64,000 nucleotides of DNA from Candidatus Enterococcus testudinis (lineage in GTDB: Bacteria > Bacillota > Bacilli > Lactobacillales > Enterococcaceae). The position numbers were made by a program, and so were the translations under genes. Numbering within the stretch: position 1 is the stretch's first letter; every line of letters begins with the position of its first letter. The stretch is from positions 2,054,738 through 2,118,737 of the forward strand of contig NZ_NGKU01000001.1 in NCBI RefSeq assembly GCF_002140915.1, written 5' to 3'. This document shows, one piece after another, positions 1 to 9,140 of the stretch. Below the pieces are notes generated by a model. The model ran no database searches. It was not told where the DNA came from and saw nothing but the letters and a program-made list of their open reading frames with translations.

Positions 1-433
1 AACCAATCAACGTCATGATCGTGATAAAGACATCCTCCGGACCATGATGTGCGACTTCTGAGATTTCGAATAGATCAGTAGTCAAGCGGCTGATCAATTT
101 GCCGGTTTTTTGATTGTCGTAGTACTCAAACGGCTGGGTCTGCAAATGACGAAACAACTCTTGGCGCATATCTGTTTCAATGTTGACCCCTAACTTATGC
201 CCATAGAAAACCACTACATATTGCAAAATCGTATTAATGACATAAAAAAAGAATAGGCCTAAACAAGCCAAAATAATCAACCGGAAATTATTTTGCGGCA
301 TAATTTGATCAATCACTCGATTGACTGCCACTGGAAACACCAATTCCAATAATCCGGCAAAGACGGCACATGTAAAGTCTAGTATAAACAGTGACCGATA
401 TGGTCGATAATAACGAAAAAACCTTTTTAACAC
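1..433 (-). CDS. ABC transporter permease/ATPase half-transporter, 5' part only
   Basis: The first 144 codons of a minus-strand gene that runs off the left edge. The translation (LKRFFRYYRPYRSLFILDF..., then hydrophobic stretches and ETDMRQELFRHLQTQPFEYYD) matches the N-terminal transmembrane domain of type I ABC exporters, in which membrane domain and ATPase are fused in about 580 residues. At least two membrane segments are visible; the ATPase half lies outside the window. The start is GTG at 431-433: the overlapping ATG at 433-435 meets a stop after one codon, and a strong ribosome-binding site (GGAGGAGGGG) sits just upstream. The substrate cannot be deduced from this part. Confidence 0.85.
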   Translation of the reverse strand, partial: MLKRFFRYYRPYRSLFILDFTCAVFAGLLELVFPVAVNRVIDQIMPQNNFRLIILACLGLFFFYVINTILQYVVVFYGHKLGVNIETDMRQELFRHLQTQPFEYYDNQKTGKLISRLTTDLFEISEVAHHGPEDVFITIMTLIG

Positions 434-457
434 ATTTACCCCTCCTCCAATTCTTTC

Positions 458-486
458 ATTATAATGAAGAATGACCCAAAAGGCAA
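458..486 (-). promoter_or_regulatory. Promoter of the ABC transporter gene
   Basis: On the minus strand, -35 TTGCCT (486-481) and a perfect -10 TATAAT (463-458) are separated by 17 bases. Transcription would start near 451, giving a very short leader before the GTG start. Confidence 0.6.
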
Positions 487-568
487 AATGAGAATTGTCT
501 GAAATTGGGTAAAATTCACCATTATTGTGAAAGACCGTCAGTACACGGTTTGATTAAAACAGTAAAAT

Positions 569-593
569 AAACCTTTATTTATCAAGGTTTTTT
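569..593 (+). terminator. Weak hairpin with T-run between divergent genes
   Basis: AAACCTT and AAGGTTT form a 7-bp stem around an 8-base loop, followed by a T-run on the plus strand. No upstream gene reads into it on that strand. It may end a short transcript or be chance in AT-rich DNA. Confidence 0.25.
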
Positions 594-677
594 CCCTTTT
601 TTTATACAAAAAAATCATCTATGATATATACGAAAAACAAATGAAAGTTTTCATTAATTTTGAAAGGCGTGTCTTTT

Positions 678-1412
678 TTGATTTCTAGTATACTTTTTGA
701 TGTGGATGATACTCTTTACGACCAGCAACAACCATTTCGACAAGCGATTATGACTTATTTTCCAGAGGTCCAAGGGCAACATATGACTCCTCTCTATCTA
801 CGCTTTCGCGTCCATAGCGACGAACAATTTGGCAAAGTGTTAGCCAACGAATGGTCATTAGATCATTTTCGTCACTATCGCCTAAGCAGTGCGTTGACAG
901 ATCTCGGCTATGCTTCTGTCTCTTTGCCACAAAGCCAACGATTCCAACATCTATATGAACAGCAGTTGGATGCGATCACGCTGCATCCAGCAATCAAAGA
1001 CACATTGGATCATTTAGCCACGTTGCCTATCAAACTTGGTATTATCACCAATGGACCCACTGCGCACCAGCAAAAGAAACTAGATCAATTGCAACTGACC
1101 AATTGGATCGATCCGGCACACATGATGATTTCACAAGCGACGGGTTACCAAAAACCAGAGTTAGAGATTTTCCAATTAGCAGCGTGTTCCTTTGACTTGC
1201 ATCCAGAAACCACCCTTTATATTGGGGATAATTTTGACAATGACGTGTTTGGTGCCAAACGTGCTGGTTGGCAAGCCATCTGGTTGAATCATCGCAAACG
1301 CACAGCCCCGCAAGGATTGACTTCTTTACCAGATAGAACCATCGATTGTTTTGAAGATCTACCTGCTGCCATCACAGATCTGTTATCGATGCCAGAAATG
1401 CAATATGCCTAA
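678..1412 (+). CDS. HAD-superfamily hydrolase, YjjG/YfnB-like
   Basis: A cytoplasmic HAD phosphatase of about 244 residues. Motif I is FDVDDTLYD near the N-terminus (the first Asp is the nucleophile), motif II is IITNG, motif III is the Lys of QKPELEIF, and motif IV is LYIGDNFDNDVFGAKRAGW. The arrangement resembles the YjjG/YfnB subgroup, which dephosphorylates nucleotides or sugar phosphates; the substrate here is unknown. No ATG is available near the start. TTG at 678 follows GAAAGGCG at good spacing; an upstream in-frame TTG at 660 would add six residues. It is a single gene, convergent with the SNF2 helicase gene and sharing a terminator with it. Confidence 0.85.
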   Translation: MISSILFDVDDTLYDQQQPFRQAIMTYFPEVQGQHMTPLYLRFRVHSDEQFGKVLANEWSLDHFRHYRLSSALTDLGYASVSLPQSQRFQHLYEQQLDAITLHPAIKDTLDHLATLPIKLGIITNGPTAHQQKKLDQLQLTNWIDPAHMMISQATGYQKPELEIFQLAACSFDLHPETTLYIGDNFDNDVFGAKRAGWQAIWLNHRKRTAPQGLTSLPDRTIDCFEDLPAAITDLLSMPEMQYA

Positions 1413-1452
1413 AAAACGCAGGATGCCGGCCGGCATCCTGCGTTCTTTTTTT
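1411..1452. terminator. Bidirectional terminator between HAD hydrolase and SNF2 genes
   Basis: A perfect 15-bp palindrome (1415-1444, centre GCCGGCCGGC) flanked by an A-run on the left and a T-run on the right, placed between two convergent genes, so it can serve both. Confidence 0.9.
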
Positions 1453-4400
1453 ATCCATAAGCCTCTTCGCCGATACTCAAGATCAGACGAATATCTTCTT
1501 CTGTCATTTGCTGCAGTTGCGTTTCATTTCCTTGAATCACTTTTTGGAACAACTCTCGTTTTTCTTGCTGCAAAGCATCCATCCGCTCTTCAATCGTTCC
1601 TTCAGCAATCATTCGCCAGACTTCGACGACGCGTTGCTGACCGATCCTATGGGCGCGTCCTGCCGCTTGTTCTTCTACGGCTGGATTCCACCACAGATCA
1701 TACAAGATGACCGTATCCGCACCAGTCAAGTTCAAACCAGTGCCTCCTGCTTTCAATGAAATCAAGAAGACATCTTTCTCTCCACTGTTGAAAGCGTCCA
1801 CCATGGCCAAACGATCTTGCGGCGGTGTACTGCCGCGTAAATAAAAGGTTTCAAACCCTTCTTCGGCCAATTCCGTTTCAATCAGCGACAACATACTGGT
1901 AAACTGCGAAAACAACAACACCCGGCGGCCGTTTTCTTTCGCTGCTGTCAACAAATCTTTGACCTGTTCTAACTTACCAGAGGATCCTTCGTAGTCCTCA
2001 ACAAATAATCGAGGATCACAACAGATTTGACGCAAACGAGTCAATCCAGCCAAAATACTGATCCGATTTTTTCTAAAGGATGCAGAGTCCATTTGGGCAA
2101 TCTCTTCTCGCATTTGCCGCAGATAGGCCAGATAAATTTTCTTTTGTTCTTCTGTTAGTACGCTATAATAATTGGTTTCTAATTTCTCCGGCAAGTCATG
2201 GAGCACGGATTTTTTATCACGCCGTAAAATAAATGGTTTGATCATTTTTGCAATTTCTTGGGTTTCCAACCCTTTGAAGCCTTGTTTACTTGGGAAAAAG
2301 CCCGGCATGATCATTTGGAACAATGACCACAATTCTTCCAGGTTATTTTCGATTGGTGTGCCACTTAATGCAAAGCGTTGCGGTACTTGCAATGAACGCA
2401 AGGCTTGCGCTGTTTTGGTCGCACTGTTTTTGACCATTTGCGCTTCATCTAAGATCAAGCAGGTTAAGTCCAATTCTTGATACGTATCAATATCTTGCCT
2501 TAAACTGGCATAAGAAGTAATACGAATATCGGCGGTTTCCAACAATTGTGCTTCACGCTCTTCTTTGCTGCCGCTGATCACACAGGCGTGCAAACTTGGC
2601 GCAAATCGTTTTAATTCTTGCTGCCAGTTATAGGTCAAGCTGGCTGGCGCGACGATCAATGCTGATAATTCACCCTTCTCTTCTTTTTCAGATAGTAAGT
2701 AGCTGATTGTTTGGACTGTTTTACCTAAGCCCATTTCGTCTGCCAAGATTCCGCCAAAATGGTAATGGCTCAACATTTTCAGCCAACGAAAGCCTGTTTC
2801 TTGGTAATGACGCAATTCGGCGTTCAAGCCTTTGGGCAATACAGCTTGAAAGTCTTCAGGATGAATCAAATCTTTAGTCATTTGTTTGAATCCGTCACTA
2901 AAATCAGCTTGTGCTGTAAATTGCTCTTGCAAGACCAGTCCTTGGTGTAATGGCACCTGAATCGCACCATCTTTAACCGACATGGCCATCCGTAATTGCT
3001 GCAGTACGGCACTGGCTTCTTGGAAGGCTTCTGATTCTAATGACAGCACTTGTCCGCTTTCTGTTGTATAGAACTTGGCGGATTGCAACAAACTCCGCAA
3101 GATCGCATCGATTTCGGTATCGGCAATACCGCTGATATCAAATTTGATATCCAACCATGAGCCATTCTCTTCAATCGCTATTTGCGGGCGATGATGTTGA
3201 GCATCCAAATATAATTCCCGCAATTTCTTCCCGATTCTTACCTCACCCAGTTGGCGCAAAATCGGTACTTCCTTCGTGAAGAAGGCATAGAGGTGTTCTC
3301 CCAATGGCAAATCTTTTTGTCGATTTTTGCTGCTTGCTTGATAACCTAATGTGTCTAGCATTTGTTCGATCCGCGCTTCTTGCTTAAAGTCGCGCAAAAT
3401 TTCTGGATGACCGTCTGGTGTCAGCTGATATTTAGGATCACTGGAGAAGACGACATCTCCATAACCAAAATCAACTTGCAAATCGATTTGGCCTTTGATT
3501 TTCCGAAGAGAAAAAACAACATGCAAAGCTGACTCTTCAATTTCAGCCCCGACTGCATCCGCAACAGTGACCGTCGCAATTTTCCGCAGATGGGGAAGAA
3601 CTTTCATGAATAGCGTCGATAGTTCCTCTTTCGGGTATTCAATGATCGGCACTTCAAAGCGCTTGAAGAGTTGCTGCATCGTTACATATATTTCTTTTTG
3701 TTCTGCTGTCAACTCAAAAAACTGACCATCGATCAATCCCCAATTGTAATGATTCAACAAATAATCAAAATCTGCTAGCAACCGCAAGACAAATGTGTCA
3801 TCGACTTTTTGGACATCAAACTGCAAAGGATTGCCCGTGGCAAATACCGCTTCTTTGACTTTCTGGCTGCCAATCGTGATCAGTCCGAAAACAGCGTTCA
3901 TCTGTTCCAGCAACTCTTTGCCGTATTCAACAGGCAACAGCAAATATTTTTTGTCTAACTTGCCATTGACTTGGAGACCTGCTTGACCAATCAACTGCTG
4001 TGTTTGCGCGATACCTGCTAAGCGCTGCAACAATGCTTGATTCTGCGCATCAAAGGCATCATCCGTTAGCAAGAAATCAAATTGTTTGTTGGCGGTGTAA
4101 CTTTTTTTCTCTTGATACATTTGCAAAAATTTGTAAATATTTTTTACCACATAGTTTCTAGTCGTACCGCGATAGCCGATTTTCAGTGAAATGCCCAGCA
4201 AATCTAGTTCTTGATGATAAGGATTGGTTGGAATCGTATCGACATGATATTCGACTTGAAGCGGGATTGTTTCAGTAGTATCCCCTCCTAATCTCGCAAA
4301 TCCATTCGAGAACATTTCGGAAGGCGAAAACTGTTTTTTGACGGCTTGTTTTTCTGTGATCATGCGCGTTTTGCCTTGTTTGCGCAAATACAGTTCAACT

Positions 4401-4621
4401 GCAACCGTGTGTTTGCAGTAATGGTGTTCTTCCCAATACGGACATTGACAGTAATCCACTTCTTTTGCGGTTGCGTCTAAGGTCACTAAATACAATTCTG
4501 ATCCTAGGACTTCTGCATGCCAGACATTTTCTTCAATATCCGGTGTGACAGATAATACACGGTCTTCATTTAAATAGGTCCGACCTCGTTCAATGACTTT
4601 TTCTGGTATACTCCACTTCAT
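1451..4621 (-). CDS. SNF2-family helicase with SWIM zinc finger
   Basis: A 1056-residue Swi2/Snf2 ATPase expected to translocate on double-stranded DNA. A SWIM zinc finger is at Cys58, Cys60, Cys69 and His71. The middle region (about 100-600) is the poorly conserved bacterial SNF2-associated segment. The motor has Walker A in ILADEMGLGKT (about 625-635), Walker B DEAQ, motif III LSGTPIENN, and the C-terminal lobe with SLKAGGTGLNLT and AAGRAHRIGQQ. The gene starts 15 bases after the sbcC stop and is last in an sbcD-sbcC-SNF2 operon, suggesting a role in repair or in removing proteins ahead of the nuclease. That role is inferred only from position. Confidence 0.92.
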   Translation of the reverse strand: MKWSIPEKVIERGRTYLNEDRVLSVTPDIEENVWHAEVLGSELYLVTLDATAKEVDYCQCPYWEEHHYCKHTVAVELYLRKQGKTRMITEKQAVKKQFSPSEMFSNGFARLGGDTTETIPLQVEYHVDTIPTNPYHQELDLLGISLKIGYRGTTRNYVVKNIYKFLQMYQEKKSYTANKQFDFLLTDDAFDAQNQALLQRLAGIAQTQQLIGQAGLQVNGKLDKKYLLLPVEYGKELLEQMNAVFGLITIGSQKVKEAVFATGNPLQFDVQKVDDTFVLRLLADFDYLLNHYNWGLIDGQFFELTAEQKEIYVTMQQLFKRFEVPIIEYPKEELSTLFMKVLPHLRKIATVTVADAVGAEIEESALHVVFSLRKIKGQIDLQVDFGYGDVVFSSDPKYQLTPDGHPEILRDFKQEARIEQMLDTLGYQASSKNRQKDLPLGEHLYAFFTKEVPILRQLGEVRIGKKLRELYLDAQHHRPQIAIEENGSWLDIKFDISGIADTEIDAILRSLLQSAKFYTTESGQVLSLESEAFQEASAVLQQLRMAMSVKDGAIQVPLHQGLVLQEQFTAQADFSDGFKQMTKDLIHPEDFQAVLPKGLNAELRHYQETGFRWLKMLSHYHFGGILADEMGLGKTVQTISYLLSEKEEKGELSALIVAPASLTYNWQQELKRFAPSLHACVISGSKEEREAQLLETADIRITSYASLRQDIDTYQELDLTCLILDEAQMVKNSATKTAQALRSLQVPQRFALSGTPIENNLEELWSLFQMIMPGFFPSKQGFKGLETQEIAKMIKPFILRRDKKSVLHDLPEKLETNYYSVLTEEQKKIYLAYLRQMREEIAQMDSASFRKNRISILAGLTRLRQICCDPRLFVEDYEGSSGKLEQVKDLLTAAKENGRRVLLFSQFTSMLSLIETELAEEGFETFYLRGSTPPQDRLAMVDAFNSGEKDVFLISLKAGGTGLNLTGADTVILYDLWWNPAVEEQAAGRAHRIGQQRVVEVWRMIAEGTIEERMDALQQEKRELFQKVIQGNETQLQQMTEEDIRLILSIGEEAYG

Positions 4622-4636
4622 TATTTCCCTCCTTTC

Positions 4637-7600
4637 TTACGCTTTGATGCGGATCCGACTTTGACCGCCGCCATTGGTTTCAACAAATACTTGTTGTGTG
4701 ATTCTTGTTCTAAGTTCTCGTACGTGACTAATAATCCCAATCATTCGCCCTTCACTTTCGATCATTTCTAACGCCTCCATTGCCATTTCCAACGATTCTT
4801 CGTCCAAAGAACCAAATCCTTCATCGATGAAGAGTGCTTCGATCTCGATGCCGCCAGCTTTTGCTTGAATGACATCTGCTAAGGAGATTGCCAAGGCCAA
4901 TGCAGCAATAAAGCTTTCTCCACCGGACAACGTGTGCGCCCTGCGGACTTGTCCTGCATTGTCATCATAGATGTCAATTTCCAATCCTGTTGAGCTGCGG
5001 TAACTTCCGACTTTATCAGCCAATTCAAATTGATAACGGCCTCTAGTGAGTCGTGCCAAGCGGTCATTGGCGACAAGCAGGATCTCCGTCAAATAACGCT
5101 GCAGCACGAAGCGTTCCAAGCTGGTCTTCTTGCTGTTTTCACCATTCATGGTTTCTGCCAATTGTTGCAACTGACTCAATTGATCTAATGCTTGGAGGTT
5201 TTGTGTGTATATCGTTTGCAGTTCTTGATAAATCTGTTGATTGCTTCGTAATTTTTCCTGTTTTTGGATCACTTGTTCTTGCAAGCTAGTCAATTCATCT
5301 TGCAACTGCTGAGAACGCTCTGCTAATTGGTCGATATTTACTGGTTGCGCCGTTGACAAACGTTCCTCAAGTGTGACCAAACGTTGTTTGACAACATATC
5401 GATCCTGTTCATACGTATTGATTTCTCTTGAAAGCACCTCTTTGTCAGAGAGTGCCGTGAGCAGTGCCTGAAATTGGGCTTCGGTACAATCGGCGCCTTG
5501 AAGTATCGCTGCCACTTCTTCATCGGCTTCAGCTGCAGCTATTTGATTTTCTTTGCAAATATGTTGCAGATTCGCGACTTTTTCAGAATAGAGCACCAAT
5601 TTTTTTTGAAGGTCATTGCCTTGTTGCGTATCGCATTCAATCTGCTCAGTTTGTTGCTGAACCAATCTTGTCAACTCTTGACGCTTGGTTTCGATTGTTT
5701 GGATCGAGTAACCAGATAGTTGTTCCACCAATGTTGCCAATTTGCCCTCGGCCATCTGGTACTTTTGAACTGCTGCGGTTTCAACGTCCACCAAACGCTG
5801 CTCTTTGCCGCTGATTTCTGCGCGTTGTTCCGTAAGTGTCTGTAATTGCTGTTGCGCCTTTCTGACGACTTCGGACTGTTGTTCATTGTATGCCATCCGT
5901 TGTTTGAGAAACACAACTACGTTTTCTTTGTCGACTGACTCTTGCTTTTCGATCAGCGGTTGCAATGCCTGATTGACCATTTTCCATGCATCCTTATGGG
6001 CTTGTTGCAAGTCCTCCCGTACCGTTTGCGCCTCAGCGAACTGTTGCTGACATTGCTGCAACAAGGTTTGCGTGGCAGACAGCTGTTCTTTGACAGTGGT
6101 CAGCTCATTTTGCGTGCGAATCAATGTTTCTTCGCTCTCCATAATGTCTTCAATTGTATAAGAGGCATGTTCCTGAACGATGGGATGGTCCGTCGAACCA
6201 CAGACTGGACATGGTTCATCGGGTGCTAACAACAGCTGTAAACGGGCGATTTGCATTTTGGCATTTTGACTAGTTTCGGCCTTTAATATGGTCGCCAATC
6301 GGGTAGCTTGTTCTTCTAAATGCGCCTGATCTTTGGTCAAATCAGCTTCTTGTGCTTTTAACTGTTGATGACGCGTATCGGCTTTTACTTGCTGCTCTTT
6401 GATCTGTTGCCATTTTTCCAGTAGATTTCGGCATTCCAATAACTGGATCTTTTCTGTTTGGACATCACCCACCGCAGCGATCTGCGCTGTTAATGCTACT
6501 TGCTGCGCTTCGATACGCTTTTTCTTCGTTTCAAAGACTTGTCGCTGCGTCTGTTGCTGTTGCACATCCCGCTGCAAGTCCAGTATCACTTCTTGTTGTT
6601 GTTGGGCTTGTTGAGCGATTGGCAGCAACCCATCAAATTGACGTTGCTGCATCAATGCCGCTTCCCGTTCTTCCTTCACTTGATTGACAGCTGCTCGTTG
6701 ATTCTGCCATTCTTCTTGCTGCTGTTGGATTGCAATGAAGTCCCTTTGTGCGATGTCAACTTGTCTTTGGGCGTCTGCAGAGGCAGCTTTTTTCTCCATT
6801 CGCCGTTGCCATACATGTTGCGTGTCTCCAGCCCAGATCAGTGCCTCCAGCTGTTGCTTTTTTTGTTTGATTTGCGGTGCAGCTTCTGCCAATGTATGTT
6901 GCTTTTGCAGCAAGTCCTGTTGTTCTTGTTGGAGATTTTCCAGTTCTTTCGCTTGATAAAACAGGGTTTGTGCTTGTTGATAGGCTTGATCTATCTTGGT
7001 TTTTTGTGCTTTCAAGTTGTCAATAGCAGCAGACTGTTTGCTTAAATCATCATTCCACGCATCTATCGCTTCAATTGGAGATAAAACCGGCTGCTCTTCC
7101 AACCACTCAAAACGTTGCAACAACTGTTCAGCCAGCTGTTGCTGCTGTTCCAACGTTTTGCTTTGCGCCTTTTGCTGTCCTTTCAACCATTCATTGAAAG
7201 ATTGGTAAAGCTGTGTCCCAAAGAGATTGCGCAACACCTTCTCCTTATCATTGCTGGAGGCAATCAAGAAGTTGCGAAATTCCCCTTGCGGCAGCATCAT
7301 GATTTGAAAAAATTGCTTGGCATCCAGTTGCAGCAATTCTTTGATGAACTGATCAACTTCATTGCGCTTGCTGATTTGTTTCAATTCTTTGCCAGCTGCA
7401 TCAAAAATCGTCAACTGAACTTTGGCCGCTTGATTGGTGACACCGTCCCCACGTTTTTTGGCCAGTATTTGTTCTGGTCGCCGAAGGATTTCATACAATA
7501 ATGACTGGTGGGCAAAGGTAAATGAAACACTTGTTTCTTCGACAGGCGAAGCAAACATAGAGCGCATTTCTTTGCCGGCGCGTAAATTACCGGAAGTCTC

Positions 7601-7759
7601 CCCAAAAAGGGCAAAGGTCATTCCGTCAAAAATCGTGGTTTTCCCAGCGCCAGTCTTGCCGCTGATTAAAAAAAGGCCCGCTGTCCCGACTTGATCGAAA
7701 TCGAGTGATTCTTCAATAAAGGGACCAAAATTTTTCATAATCAATTTTTTGGGTTTCAT
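4637..7759 (-). CDS. sbcC: Exonuclease SbcCD subunit C (SMC-like ATPase)
   Basis: 1040 residues, the usual length of Firmicutes SbcC (Rad50-like). Walker A GKTGAGKTT is at residues 34-42. A very long Gln- and Glu-rich coiled coil follows, interrupted by the zinc hook CPVC near residue 517, then the second coil. The C-terminal ABC half carries the signature LSGGES (about 947) and Walker B/D-loop FIDEGFGSLDE (about 980). With SbcD it forms an ATP-dependent nuclease that opens hairpins and blocked DNA ends. The start codon overlaps the sbcD stop by four bases (ATGA), so translation of the two subunits is probably coupled. Confidence 0.96.
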   Translation of the reverse strand: MKPKKLIMKNFGPFIEESLDFDQVGTAGLFLISGKTGAGKTTIFDGMTFALFGETSGNLRAGKEMRSMFASPVEETSVSFTFAHQSLLYEILRRPEQILAKKRGDGVTNQAAKVQLTIFDAAGKELKQISKRNEVDQFIKELLQLDAKQFFQIMMLPQGEFRNFLIASSNDKEKVLRNLFGTQLYQSFNEWLKGQQKAQSKTLEQQQQLAEQLLQRFEWLEEQPVLSPIEAIDAWNDDLSKQSAAIDNLKAQKTKIDQAYQQAQTLFYQAKELENLQQEQQDLLQKQHTLAEAAPQIKQKKQQLEALIWAGDTQHVWQRRMEKKAASADAQRQVDIAQRDFIAIQQQQEEWQNQRAAVNQVKEEREAALMQQRQFDGLLPIAQQAQQQQEVILDLQRDVQQQQTQRQVFETKKKRIEAQQVALTAQIAAVGDVQTEKIQLLECRNLLEKWQQIKEQQVKADTRHQQLKAQEADLTKDQAHLEEQATRLATILKAETSQNAKMQIARLQLLLAPDEPCPVCGSTDHPIVQEHASYTIEDIMESEETLIRTQNELTTVKEQLSATQTLLQQCQQQFAEAQTVREDLQQAHKDAWKMVNQALQPLIEKQESVDKENVVVFLKQRMAYNEQQSEVVRKAQQQLQTLTEQRAEISGKEQRLVDVETAAVQKYQMAEGKLATLVEQLSGYSIQTIETKRQELTRLVQQQTEQIECDTQQGNDLQKKLVLYSEKVANLQHICKENQIAAAEADEEVAAILQGADCTEAQFQALLTALSDKEVLSREINTYEQDRYVVKQRLVTLEERLSTAQPVNIDQLAERSQQLQDELTSLQEQVIQKQEKLRSNQQIYQELQTIYTQNLQALDQLSQLQQLAETMNGENSKKTSLERFVLQRYLTEILLVANDRLARLTRGRYQFELADKVGSYRSSTGLEIDIYDDNAGQVRRAHTLSGGESFIAALALAISLADVIQAKAGGIEIEALFIDEGFGSLDEESLEMAMEALEMIESEGRMIGIISHVRELRTRITQQVFVETNGGGQSRIRIKA

Positions 7760-8880
7760 GGTTCCACCCTCTTTTCTGTTGTCAGGACCTCTGACAACCC
7801 TTGATCAATCCATTGCTGTTGTGCATCCATTAACTGTTCCCCCGTCATCTCATGGAAAAATGTCTGGATCAATGTTTGGGGATCATTTTCTTTCAACGTC
7901 AGTTGCTTCTTCTCTCGGATAGGCCCATCCAGACGTTCAACCGCTAATATCGTTGGATAGATTTTGCGCAGTTGATTCATCATGTTTGGGATAATGGCCC
8001 GATCTGTCAAAGTAAAGTGCCAAAATGCATTGCGGTCAAGAGGCAAATAAAAAGCCGGATCTGTTAATTCAGCAAAAGAAGCTGCTAATGCAAAAAGGTC
8101 TCTTTTGGGTGTTAGCGAAATAAATGTGCAGCTATCTGCCGATGTATCGATCACGTAAACCCCTTTTTCATCTTGCCATTCTGAAAGAGAGTATTTCAAT
8201 GGGGCGCCGCTATACTTAATCGTCGGGTGATGCAAAGCGTGCTTACTATGCAAGTGGCCCAACAAAACCCGATCAAAAGGAGCGAATACATCCAACGGGA
8301 CACTATCCAACCCTCCCACTTGGATTTTCGTTTCAGAATCGGTTTGGCTTGAACCTGCTGCAAAGAAATGGGTCACCAATACATGTTTTTTGGTTGGATC
8401 CAAGAGTGGCTTCATTTCATCGATCACCCTGGCAACGCCTTGAGCAATGGTTGTGATCGGTTCATCAAAGTACAAGCGAGCTTCGATCGGTTCAAAGTAA
8501 GGCAATAGGAAAAATTGTGTATCAGCTATCGTTACCGGCTGTAAGCTATCCGCAATCGATGTAGCCAGATGAAACTGCGTACCGATAAACCATTGTTTAC
8601 CAGTCTCTAACCGGATGGGGCTATCATGATTGCCGGAAATCGCTAGTAACGGCAACTTATGATCCAAATTGATGGTCGCAATTTTTTCATTCAATAATTT
8701 GACTGCTTCCACTGCTGGCACCGATCGGTCATATAAATCGCCCGCAACCACAATCGCGTCTACTTGTTGGTCAAGAGCTATCTTGATGATTTGATCGATA
8801 ATTGCTCGCTGGTCATCAAGCAAATCATAGCCGTGCAGTTTTTTGCCGATATGCCAGTCGGCTGTATGTAATATGCGCAT
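7756..8880 (-). CDS. sbcD: Exonuclease SbcCD subunit D (Mre11-like)
   Basis: 374 residues. Calcineurin-like phosphoesterase motifs that bind the two manganese ions are present in order: ILHTADWHIG (residues 3-12), VVAGDLYDR, ISGNHDS, VTHFF and LLGHLHSKH. The C-terminal third is the capping domain that contacts SbcC. It gives the exo- and endonuclease activity of the complex. First gene of the operon; the start ATG follows GAAGGTG. An extended -10 promoter lies about 35 bases upstream. Confidence 0.96.
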   Translation of the reverse strand: MRILHTADWHIGKKLHGYDLLDDQRAIIDQIIKIALDQQVDAIVVAGDLYDRSVPAVEAVKLLNEKIATINLDHKLPLLAISGNHDSPIRLETGKQWFIGTQFHLATSIADSLQPVTIADTQFFLLPYFEPIEARLYFDEPITTIAQGVARVIDEMKPLLDPTKKHVLVTHFFAAGSSQTDSETKIQVGGLDSVPLDVFAPFDRVLLGHLHSKHALHHPTIKYSGAPLKYSLSEWQDEKGVYVIDTSADSCTFISLTPKRDLFALAASFAELTDPAFYLPLDRNAFWHFTLTDRAIIPNMMNQLRKIYPTILAVERLDGPIREKKQLTLKENDPQTLIQTFFHEMTGEQLMDAQQQWIDQGLSEVLTTEKRVEP

Positions 8881-8914
8881 GCGTTTTCACCTTCTTAAGA
8901 ATATCCTTCCCACC

Positions 8915-8923
8915 ATTATACCA
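8915..8923 (-). promoter_or_regulatory. Extended -10 promoter of the sbcD-sbcC-SNF2 operon
   Basis: Minus-strand TGGTATAAT: a TATAAT hexamer preceded by TG one base away, 35 bases before the sbcD start. No good -35 hexamer is present at 17 bases, so the extended -10 would compensate. Confidence 0.5.
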
Positions 8924-9021
8924 CTTTGTGGCCTTCTTATATATGACACAAGTTGAAAAGTCTTACTTTTTGAATCATCGTTGTCTAACCGTTTCACTAT
9001 GTCTATCTGACGTGGCGATGG

Positions 9022-9081
9022 TGAAACTATTTTTCAAATTTAATTTACTAACTTGAAATTTAATTACACATCATTTACAAT
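9022..9081 (+). promoter_or_regulatory. anmK promoter with overlapping dyads
   Basis: -35 TTGAAA (9053-9058) and -10 TACAAT (9076-9081) with a 17-base spacer, about 60 bases before the anmK start. Two dyads overlap or flank it: TGAAA-N5-TTTCA at 9022-9036, and TTTCAA (about 9032) facing TTGAAA at the -35. Such TGAAA/TTTCA dyads resemble RpiR/MurR-type operators, but assigning a regulator is inference. Confidence 0.55.
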
Positions 9082-9140
9082 GGGTATGAAATCGAATTCA
9101 TTGATTGATTTCAATCTCAATTGAAGAAAGGAGAATCTTT

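Noticed and set aside
6500-7045. A 181-codon plus-strand open frame opposite sbcC, rich in Leu and Cys
   Set aside because: It is the antisense shadow of the Gln/Glu coiled-coil codons of sbcC; no ribosome-binding site fits and the composition is an artefact of the opposite strand.
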